NCBI GenBank assembly: GCA_013285915.1
Contig: JABDGS010000011.1
Span: 1-57,588, forward strand
Direction: 5' to 3'
Source: Bacteroidota bacterium
GTDB lineage: Bacteria; Bacteroidota; Bacteroidia; Chitinophagales; Chitinophagaceae
Length of the DNA: 57,588 nucleotides
The stretch's first letter is position 1; each line of letters starts with the position of its first letter. The position numbers were made by a program, and so were the translations under genes. Positions 49,543 to 56,004 of the stretch are shown one piece after another. Below the pieces are notes generated by a model, which worked only from the letters and a program-made list of their open reading frames with translations, ran no database searches and was not told where the DNA came from.

Positions 49543-49770
49543 ATGTCACCCCTTTGGGGTTTATTAAAGGTGCAGCGTTTATTACTACAATAATATCATC
49601 GCTTCGGGATTTACGTCGCAGGTTTTCAAACCCCAAGGGTTGACATTGTTGTAGAAGTGAAAATAATTTTATCCTTACAGGATTTACGTAGCGGGTTTTA
49701 ACCCTGAAGGGGTGATATTATTGTAGAGGCAAAAAATTATTGACGGCTAAACCCCGAAGGGGTGACATTA
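49543..49770. repeat. Cluster of ACCCCGAAGGGGTGACAT-family elements
   Basis: Copies occur at 49543-49562 (minus orientation), about 49573-49604 (degenerate, minus), 49628-49655, 49699-49729 and 49748-49770 (plus). Each has a short palindrome (accccgaaggggt) followed by tgacattnttgtag. The phrase ggatttacgt-cgcaggtttt precedes two of the plus copies, so the cluster itself looks tandemly duplicated with a period near 75 bp. Confidence 0.65.
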
Positions 49771-49838
49771 AAATATCTCTCAAATCAGAAAATGCGATTT
49801 GTAAAACAGTATTAACAAAAAACTTAAAACACAACACC

Positions 49839-50804
49839 ATGTATAACAGGAGAAACTTTTTAAAACAATCAGGTGCAGCCGCCATTGGCAGCATGTTTTT
49901 AGCCAACAAGGCAGGTGCAGCTTTTTTTGAAAGCAAAAAACAACACGCAGTAGGCGTGCAATTATTTACATTCTTCACAACCATTGATAAAGATGTACCC
50001 GGCACACTAAAAGCCATTGCCGGCGTGGGTTACAAAGAAGTTGAATCTGCTTTCAGCATGAAAGGCGGTTTTTATGGCATGTCATCAAAAGAATTTGCGC
50101 AGGTAGCGAAAGATTCAGGTGTAAAGTGGGCATCGCACCACGTAATAGGCGCACCATTTAAAATGCCCGCAAGGCCGGCCAATCCAGCGCCGGTTGCAAA
50201 CCCAAAAGACACCGCCGGCAGGGCTGCTATGATGGCGGCCATAGCTAAAATGCCGCCCATGTTAAACCTGAAAGACAACTACCAGCAGGTGGTTGACGAA
50301 GTCGCAGCAGGCGGCCTTAAATACCTGGTATGCGCATCCATACCATTAAGCACAGGTGATGAAATAAAACAAGCTGTTGACATATTAAGCAAAGCTGGAG
50401 AAGCCGCCAAAAAAGCCGGCTTAACCCTGTGCTACCACAACCACACCCACGAGTTTGAAATGGTTGAAGGCCAAAAACCTTACGATGTATTGCTTACGCA
50501 GGTCTCTTCCGATTTGCTTAAATTTGAGCTTGACCTTGGTTGGGCTACCGCTGCAGGCGTTAACCCCGTTGATCTGTTCAAGGCAAACCCCGGTCGTTTC
50601 CCGTTGTGGCACGTAAAAGACATAAGCGCAGACAAAAAACAACCGGTTGAAGTTGGTACCGGCATAGTGGATTTTAAACCCATTTTTGCCGCGGCAAAAA
50701 CTGCAGGCATGCAGCACTTTTTTGTTGAGCAGGATGGTGCGCCAAAACCGATTGAAAATATTACTACCAGCTACAACAACATCGTTACAAAAATATTGAA
50801 GTAG
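49839..50804 (+). CDS. Exported TIM-barrel sugar isomerase/epimerase-like protein (copy 1)
   Basis: From the ATG at 49839 the protein has 321 residues. The N-terminus MYNRRNFLKQSG with an Ala-rich hydrophobic stretch is a twin-arginine signal. The longer frame from 49740 runs back through repeat DNA and is rejected. It has a xylose isomerase-like TIM barrel with metal-site candidates in CYHNHTHEFE (about 190), FELDLGWATAAG (about 230), PLWHVKDISADKK (about 258) and HFFVEQDGAPKP (about 293). The next gene is a close paralogue, and both follow the sugar dehydrogenase. A Pro/Ala-rich segment (MPARPANPAPVANPKDTAG) near residue 110 is unique to this copy. The substrate is unknown; I suggest an oxidised (keto) sugar or glycoside. 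Confidence 0.87.
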   Translation: MYNRRNFLKQSGAAAIGSMFLANKAGAAFFESKKQHAVGVQLFTFFTTIDKDVPGTLKAIAGVGYKEVESAFSMKGGFYGMSSKEFAQVAKDSGVKWASHHVIGAPFKMPARPANPAPVANPKDTAGRAAMMAAIAKMPPMLNLKDNYQQVVDEVAAGGLKYLVCASIPLSTGDEIKQAVDILSKAGEAAKKAGLTLCYHNHTHEFEMVEGQKPYDVLLTQVSSDLLKFELDLGWATAAGVNPVDLFKANPGRFPLWHVKDISADKKQPVEVGTGIVDFKPIFAAAKTAGMQHFFVEQDGAPKPIENITTSYNNIVTKILK

Positions 50805-50842
50805 CCCATCGGATCTACAGGTAGCTTTATAAAATTTTCATC

Positions 50843-51775
50843 ATGCAAAACAGGAGAAATTTTATTAAACGATCTGGTGTTTTTGCATTAGGCAGCGCGG
50901 CCCTGTTTAGCAGTGCCGGCGCTGCCTTTTTTGAAAAGAAGAAACTGCACGCAGTTGGATTGCAGCTATATACTGTTACAAATGTTTTGGTAAAAGATGT
51001 TGCAGGCACGTTAAAGCAAATTGCGGCGATCGGCTATAAAGAACTTGAATCTGCTGAAAGCCCAAAGGGTAATTATTATGGCCTGAACCCCAAAGTTTTT
51101 GCAGCTATGGCAAAAGATGCAGGGTTAATATGGTTGTCAAACCACGTAAATGGTGCACCCTATAAAAGGCCCGGCGTTAAAACCGCCGCAGTTGATACAA
51201 CAAAAAGAAAGCAGCCAAAATTTGATTTCTTAAAAAATCTGCAGGAAGATTACCAGGAGCTGATTGATGAAGCAGCAGAAGGTGGATTAAAATTTTTAGT
51301 GTGCGCTTCCATTCCGCTGGTTACTGCGGACGAAATAAAAGAAGCGGCTTCAATTTTGAATACTGCGGGCGAAGCCGCAAAAAAAGCGGGCATTACACTG
51401 TGCTATCATAATCATACCCATGAATTTGAGGCTGTTGAGGGTATTATACCATACGATTACCTGCTTGCGCAAACAAATGCCGATATATTGAAATTTGAGC
51501 TTGACCTTGCATGGGTAACAAAGGCCGGTGCTGACCCGGTTCAATTGTTTTACAAAAACCCTGGACGCTTTCCGCTTTGGCATGTTAAAGATCTGAGTGC
51601 TGATAAAAAGCAGCCTGTTGAAGTGGGTACCGGCATTGTGAACTTCAGGCCCATATTTGCTGCTGCGAAAAAAGCCGGTATGAAACATTTTTTTGTTGAG
51701 CAGGACGATTCGCCTAAACCAATGGAAAATATAACAACCAGTTATAACAATATTGTTGGCAAAATATTGGCGTAA
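50843..51775 (+). CDS. Exported TIM-barrel sugar isomerase/epimerase-like protein (copy 2)
   Basis: This 310-residue protein is a tandem duplicate of the gene before it, 38 bases downstream. It shares the twin-arginine start (MQNRRNFIKRSG) and the barrel motifs CYHNHTHEFEAVEG, KFELDLAWVTKAGADPV, PLWHVKDLSADKKQPVEVGT and FFVEQDDSPKPMENITTSYN. The metal-site residues are conserved in both copies, so both are probably active. They differ most between residues 100 and 135, where this copy has GVKTAAVDTTKRKQPKFDF in place of the Pro/Ala-rich stretch. That region likely covers the substrate mouth, hinting at different substrates. Probably co-transcribed with copy 1 and the thioredoxin-like gene. 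Confidence 0.88.
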   Translation: MQNRRNFIKRSGVFALGSAALFSSAGAAFFEKKKLHAVGLQLYTVTNVLVKDVAGTLKQIAAIGYKELESAESPKGNYYGLNPKVFAAMAKDAGLIWLSNHVNGAPYKRPGVKTAAVDTTKRKQPKFDFLKNLQEDYQELIDEAAEGGLKFLVCASIPLVTADEIKEAASILNTAGEAAKKAGITLCYHNHTHEFEAVEGIIPYDYLLAQTNADILKFELDLAWVTKAGADPVQLFYKNPGRFPLWHVKDLSADKKQPVEVGTGIVNFRPIFAAAKKAGMKHFFVEQDDSPKPMENITTSYNNIVGKILA

Positions 51776-51839
51776 AACTTTTATGATGGATATTTACCGC
51801 GCGAAAAGCTATTTTTTTGGTTGGAAAATTAAAATACAG

Positions 51840-52340
51840 ATGATGCAGAAAATGTTGCGGCTACGGTTGTGGATGGTGGTAGGGCTGATAATGGTTAGCG
51901 GGTTTTGTTTCTCGCAGGATATACCCAAAACCATACCGCCATTTAACATGGTATTGGTTGACGGTGTTACCTATTACAATGCTGATAATATTGAAAAGGG
52001 TAAACCTTTAATGATCGTATATTTTGACCCGGAATGTGAGCATTGTCAGAATTTTACAAAACAACTTGTAAAGAACATTGCAAAGTTCAGCAACACACAA
52101 ATAGTGATGATATGCGCTGCACCTGGTATACCACCGTTAAAAAAATTTGTGGACCAGTTTAACCTTGGCAAATATACAAACATTAAAGCGGGCACCGAGG
52201 GCATGTATCACGCTACGATGAATTTTTATAACGTTGATGTAACGCCCTTTACAGCTTTGTATAATAAAAGCGGCCAGTTAATAACATTTTACCGCACTGT
52301 TCCACAAATACAAACGCTGGTGGAGGAATTGAAAAAGTAG
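51840..52340 (+). CDS. Exported thioredoxin-like protein (CEHC)
   Basis: Starting at the ATG at 51840 the protein has 166 residues; other in-frame ATGs at 51783, 51786 and 51852 are possible, and the frame overlaps the preceding gene. A signal peptide (LWMVVGLIMVSGFCFSQ) precedes a thioredoxin fold with the redox pair in PECEHCQNF, the unusual CEHC centre, and a cis-Pro region VDVTPFTALYN. It belongs to the TlpA/thiol-disulphide family and should act in the periplasm, perhaps in cytochrome c maturation or disulphide repair for the adjacent exported cytochrome fusion. It is at the end of the dehydrogenase/TIM-barrel group, and octamer repeats follow its stop. Confidence 0.82.
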   Translation: MMQKMLRLRLWMVVGLIMVSGFCFSQDIPKTIPPFNMVLVDGVTYYNADNIEKGKPLMIVYFDPECEHCQNFTKQLVKNIAKFSNTQIVMICAAPGIPPLKKFVDQFNLGKYTNIKAGTEGMYHATMNFYNVDVTPFTALYNKSGQLITFYRTVPQIQTLVEELKK

Positions 52341-52346
52341 AAGGGG

Positions 52347-52394
52347 TTTGATTGTTCGAAAGTTTGAGTGTTTGAAAGTTGGGGTGTTTGAAAG
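52347..52394. repeat. Six octamer tandem repeats (TTTGAAAG)
   Basis: Six exact 8-bp units: tttgattg, ttcgaaag, tttgagtg, tttgaaag, ttggggtg, tttgaaag, starting seven bases after the thioredoxin-like stop codon. Confidence 0.8.
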
Positions 52395-52518
52395 AAATTG
52401 TACTGATGAAGATATTGTTGATTTGAGCTCTCAGCAGTAAGCCTTGAATAAAACAAAAGTTGTGCACCAGCCAAAAATTATAAACAACAGCGATCAAGCA
52501 GTATCAAGCAATAGGGCA

Positions 52519-52649
52519 AAAAGTAACGCGTGCGCTGTTACACCTTGGGTTCCCGAAGTTTCGGGAGTGGCACGGCCGAACGGCGGAGCGTTTTGGCCCG
52601 CCCTTGAATTTCTTTTGTTACTTTTCTTTTTTCAAGAAAAGAAAAGTAA
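52519..52649. repeat. Structured intergenic element with nested inverted repeats
   Basis: aaaagtaac (52519-52527) pairs with gttactttt (52617-52625), enclosing GC-rich DNA with a small hairpin (cccgaagtttcggg). The right side forms a 13-bp perfect stem, ttacttttctttt (52618-52630) with aaaagaaaagtaa (52637-52649). The two right-hand pairings are mutually exclusive. From memory, very similar DNA (often annotated as short proteins containing PNGGAFWPALEFLLLLFF) is dispersed in many Bacteroidota genomes. Confidence 0.6.
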
Positions 52650-52750
52650 AAGATTGAACACATGCAGGCTTGAAGAAGTTTGCAATTACAAAGTGAATGG
52701 TTGGTAGGCTATAATTTGTTACTTTATATATCTTAACTATAATAAATTAT

Positions 52751-53131
52751 ATGAAAATATTCAACTGGTTTTTTATCTTCTGCTTCATTGTATTCGCAGC
52801 ACTGCAATACAATGACCCTGATCCATATATATGGATGCCAATTTACCTTTATGCCGCATTTCTTTGCTGGCAATCAATAAAGGCAAGGTTTAACCCGGTA
52901 TTATACTGGATAGGTTATGTGGTATACGGTGGTTACGCTATATATAAAGTTTTTGATGAGAACGGCCTGTTAGACTGGATAAGATACCACAATGCAGGCA
53001 GCATTACCGAAACAATGAAGGCTAATCACCCATGGGTTGAAGAAACACGTGAGTTTTTTGGATTGGTGATAGTGATAGTTGTTCTAATTATCAACCACAT
53101 TTATTTAAGCCGCAAAAAGAAAAAACCATAA
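52751..53131 (+). CDS. TMEM220 family membrane protein
   Basis: This 126-residue protein has four membrane spans: two at the N-terminus (FNWFFIFCFIVFAALQY and MPIYLYAAFLCWQSI), one central (LYWIGYVVYGGYAIYKVF) and one near the C-terminus (FFGLVIVIVVLIINHIYL). The sequence AALQYNDPDPYIWMPIY is the hallmark of the transmembrane family 220. No biochemical role is established for the family. The C-terminus is lysine-rich and cytoplasmic. The gene is followed 32 bases later by the TonB receptor and may be co-transcribed with it. Confidence 0.88.
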   Translation: MKIFNWFFIFCFIVFAALQYNDPDPYIWMPIYLYAAFLCWQSIKARFNPVLYWIGYVVYGGYAIYKVFDENGLLDWIRYHNAGSITETMKANHPWVEETREFFGLVIVIVVLIINHIYLSRKKKKP

Positions 53132-53163
53132 GCAACCATTTTTATTAATTTTTTATTTTTTTG

Positions 53164-55539
53164 ATGATGTACAGGAAGATTTTTCATTTATTGGCCAGCA
53201 TGTTTATTTGTTTTACTGTTTTCGGCCAGCATAATATTACACTTACCGGCCGGGTGCTTGATACACGTTCAAAACCGGTAACAGGGGCATCTGTTTTTGT
53301 GCTCAACACCAACCTTGCAACAATAAGCGATGCGGCTGGTGGGTTTCAGATCAGGAATTTAACTGAAGGCGATTATACCATCGCTGTTACAGCATTAGGT
53401 TTTGCCTCTATAAATGAAAAAGTGCACATTGCAAAAACAGGCAGTACGCCGCTTGCATTAACGTTAATGGACGCCGCAAACCAGTTGGATGCAGTAGTGG
53501 TATCCGCAGAGAAAAAGGAAGAGAATGTGCAGAATGTCCCTTTCAGCATTTCAGCATTAACGGCAAAAAATATACAGGAATACCGCCTTTGGAATACAAA
53601 AGACATTACTGCTATAGTACCTAATTTATATGCGGGCAACCCCGGTGATGGGAGGAATGTTACTTCTATCCGCGGTATAACATCTTCATCCTACGATCCC
53701 GCTGTTACAACTTACATTGATGGTGTTAACCAGTTTACACTTGATACTTACATACCGCAGCTTTTTGACGTAGAGCGCATTGAGGTGCTGCGCGGCCCGC
53801 AGGGCACGTTATATGGGCGCAATGCAATGGGCGGCGTAGTTAACATTATTACCAAACAGCCTACCAATAACACAGATGGTTTTGCTGAAATAAGTGAGGG
53901 TAATTATGGCGAACAGCGTTACACGCTTGGCATACGCACACCCATTGTAAAAAATAAATTATTCTTTGGTGCCTCCGGACTGTACGAAGGGCTGGATGGT
54001 TATTACACTAACGATTTTAACAACACCAAATTTGATAAACAACACAGCGTAGGCGGTAATTATTATCTTAAATATCTCGCCTCAGCAAAATGGGCTATAA
54101 CACTTAATGTAAAACATCTTGCGGCGCGCAACTACGGCTCGTTCACACTCGCCGGCAGTAAAGATGATGCTTTTGCAACGCCTTTTCATGTTGATCAAAA
54201 TGCTATAGCAAAACTTGTTGATAATACATTCAACAGTTCGCTGTCAGTAAACTACGCAGGTGATAAATTTAATTTCAGTTCACAAACAGCATATCAATCC
54301 AACTACAGGTATTATGCAACACCAATTGACGGTGATTTTGCGCCTATTGATGGTGTTACCGTTATAAACAACTATGGCAATAAATGGAACAATGTAAAAG
54401 TTGTTACCCAGGAGTTTAAATTTTCTTCACCTGCATCAAATGCATCGCCATTTAAATGGACTGCCGGTGCTTATTTCTTCTACCAGGATGTGCCAAATAA
54501 GCAGGCAACACATTTTGGCAAGGATGCACAATATGTTGGTTCACCTCAAACTAACTATGCAATAATAAATACTACTACCGGCAAAAACGCTGGTATGGCT
54601 GTGTATGCACAGGGCATTTATCAATTAGGCAAGATGGCGGACATCACGGGTGGCATACGCTACGATTACCAGCACAGCAAGGAAGAAGTGCTTGGTGAAT
54701 ACCAGCCTGATGGCTCGCCAACACCTATATTCGACACACAATCTGATACTTCGGGCAGTGCATCATACAGCGCCTTCTCTCCTATGGTTAGCATTGCGCT
54801 GCACCCAACAACAAACACTAACCTTTACGGCACTTACAGCCGTGGTTACAGAACCGGCGGCTTAACACAATTATCAGCCGATCCTTCTCAACCGCCTTTA
54901 TATGCATACAAGCCCGAATACAGCAACAATTTTGAAGTAGGCATAAAAAACACCTTGCTCGAAAATAAGTTGAAACTAAACATAGCATTGTTTTATACAA
55001 CCATAACCAATGCACAGGTACCAACATTGGTGCTGCCTTCTGCAATTACAATAACTAAAAATGCAGGCGGCCTTACCAGCAAAGGCATTGATGCAGAACT
55101 TGCAGCCACCGTGGTAAAAGGCCTTGAGGCTACATACAATTTTGGGTACACGCATGCACGCTACACAACGCTTAAACTATCGTCAAACGGCAGCGAAGAA
55201 GATCTTGCAGGTAACCACCAGGTGTTTACACCTGATGTAACTTCTATGCTTGCCTTGCAATACAGCTTTGCTGTTGACCAGTCACAAGCGGTTAAATTAT
55301 TTGTGCGTGGTGAGTGGATGTATTTAGGCCAGGAATATTTTGATCTTGCCAACAGTATAAGGCAGGCGCCTTATCATTTATTAAACACAAGCGCAGGGCT
55401 TACCACAAAACATGTTGATGTTATTTTATGGGGCAGAAATCTTGGCGATACAAAATACATTTCATACGCTTACGATTTTGGCGCCGTGCATTTAGGCAAC
55501 CCAAAAACATACGGCATAACTGTAAGGGGAAGGCTGTAA
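53164..55539 (+). CDS. TonB-dependent receptor with carboxypeptidase regulatory-like domain
   Basis: From ATG at 53164 (or 53167) the protein has about 791 residues with a signal peptide ending near FTVFGQ. Domains: carboxypeptidase regulatory-like sandwich (about 22-105; TGRVLDTRSKPVTGASVFVL), TonB plug (about 118-225; ERIEVLRGPQGTLYGRNAMG) and a 22-strand-type barrel to the C-terminus (YSRGYRTGGLTQLSADPSQP; IILWGRNLGDTKYI-like VDVILWGRNLGDTKYISYAY). It resembles siderophore- or vitamin-type receptors more than SusC, and no SusD lies next to it. It imports an unknown ligand with TonB energy. Heptamer repeats follow the stop. Confidence 0.9.
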   Translation: MMYRKIFHLLASMFICFTVFGQHNITLTGRVLDTRSKPVTGASVFVLNTNLATISDAAGGFQIRNLTEGDYTIAVTALGFASINEKVHIAKTGSTPLALTLMDAANQLDAVVVSAEKKEENVQNVPFSISALTAKNIQEYRLWNTKDITAIVPNLYAGNPGDGRNVTSIRGITSSSYDPAVTTYIDGVNQFTLDTYIPQLFDVERIEVLRGPQGTLYGRNAMGGVVNIITKQPTNNTDGFAEISEGNYGEQRYTLGIRTPIVKNKLFFGASGLYEGLDGYYTNDFNNTKFDKQHSVGGNYYLKYLASAKWAITLNVKHLAARNYGSFTLAGSKDDAFATPFHVDQNAIAKLVDNTFNSSLSVNYAGDKFNFSSQTAYQSNYRYYATPIDGDFAPIDGVTVINNYGNKWNNVKVVTQEFKFSSPASNASPFKWTAGAYFFYQDVPNKQATHFGKDAQYVGSPQTNYAIINTTTGKNAGMAVYAQGIYQLGKMADITGGIRYDYQHSKEEVLGEYQPDGSPTPIFDTQSDTSGSASYSAFSPMVSIALHPTTNTNLYGTYSRGYRTGGLTQLSADPSQPPLYAYKPEYSNNFEVGIKNTLLENKLKLNIALFYTTITNAQVPTLVLPSAITITKNAGGLTSKGIDAELAATVVKGLEATYNFGYTHARYTTLKLSSNGSEEDLAGNHQVFTPDVTSMLALQYSFAVDQSQAVKLFVRGEWMYLGQEYFDLANSIRQAPYHLLNTSAGLTTKHVDVILWGRNLGDTKYISYAYDFGAVHLGNPKTYGITVRGRL

Positions 55540-55543
55540 GAAC

Positions 55544-55564
55544 GTGAGACGTGAGACGTGAAAA
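55544..55564. repeat. Three heptamer tandem repeats (GTGAGAC)
   Basis: Units gtgagac, gtgagac, gtgaaaa lie with exact 7-bp spacing, five bases after the TonB receptor stop. This is the same family as the array at 45717. Confidence 0.65.
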
Positions 55565-56004
55565 AATGAAAAGTGAAAAGGCAAAAGTGGAAACATAGGC
55601 ATGAAGCCGCAAAGCATATGTTAAACAACAGAAAATAAAGCATTAGGGTTTATAAAAAGCATCGGCTAACACCTTTTTAAGCCCCATCGGGGCGACAGGT
55701 TAGTAGCAGGACAAACTTACAATGTATATGAGCCCCGTAGGGGTGACATGTTAGCAGCCACCTTGAAAGGACGTCGGCGGCATGTTTGAATTAACATCAT
55801 GATGAAAATTGAACACAAAGTTGAAGTGAGTGACACAACTGGCGATGCCATGAAAATATGCTGCCCAAAAACTATACTAAATTAGTCGGCTGTTCCATTT
55901 CGTCGCTTCTTTTTATGGGTTTGCCGCAAATAAATACAGTTACGCAGTAGCTTAAATAGATTTGATTGTTACAAACCCAAATACTAACGATAAAACAACC
56001 TTAC
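55565..56004. other. Intergenic region with two GCCCC-GGGGTGACAT elements
   Basis: Elements at 55681-55710 (gccccatcggggcgacaggt) and 55731-55758 (gccccgtaggggtgacatgt) each end in ttag-tagcag or ttagcag. They belong to the family seen at 49543-49770, with different arm bases. A 28-codon frame at 55798-55884 has no support. A -7-like box lies at 55957. Confidence 0.55.
55957..55964 (+). promoter_or_regulatory. Candidate -7 box for the GH3 gene
   Basis: TAGATTTG matches TAnnTTTG and lies 40 bases before the ATG, giving a leader of about 35 bases. A properly spaced -33 element is not seen. Confidence 0.35.

Larger units (their letters stand above)
49457..49838. other. Repeat-filled intergenic region (382 bp)
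   Basis: It contains an octamer array at 49465-49496 and five copies of the ACCCCGAAGGGGTGACAT family, listed separately. No gene or clear promoter is seen, so the TIM-barrel genes may be read from the dehydrogenase promoter or from within these repeats. Confidence 0.5.
52341..52750. other. Intergenic region (410 bp) holding two repeat elements
   Basis: It holds the octamer array at 52347-52394 and the element at 52519-52649. An open frame from a TTG at 52444 runs through the second element and is not considered a gene. Confidence 0.5.

Noticed and set aside
49740-49838. 33-residue extension of the first TIM-barrel protein
   Set aside because: It reads through a GGGGTGACAT repeat, and the twin-arginine signal starts at 49839.
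52444-52707. 87-codon frame with TTG start containing PNGGAFWPALEFLLLLFF
   Set aside because: It lies wholly in a structured repeat element, has no ATG, and its Leu/Phe/Lys tail comes from the AT-rich hairpin. I treat it as a repeat and not a gene.
55798-55884. 28-codon frame beginning MMKIEHKVEVSDTTGDAM
   Set aside because: No downstream domain or promoter, and the DNA looks like another dispersed intergenic phrase.
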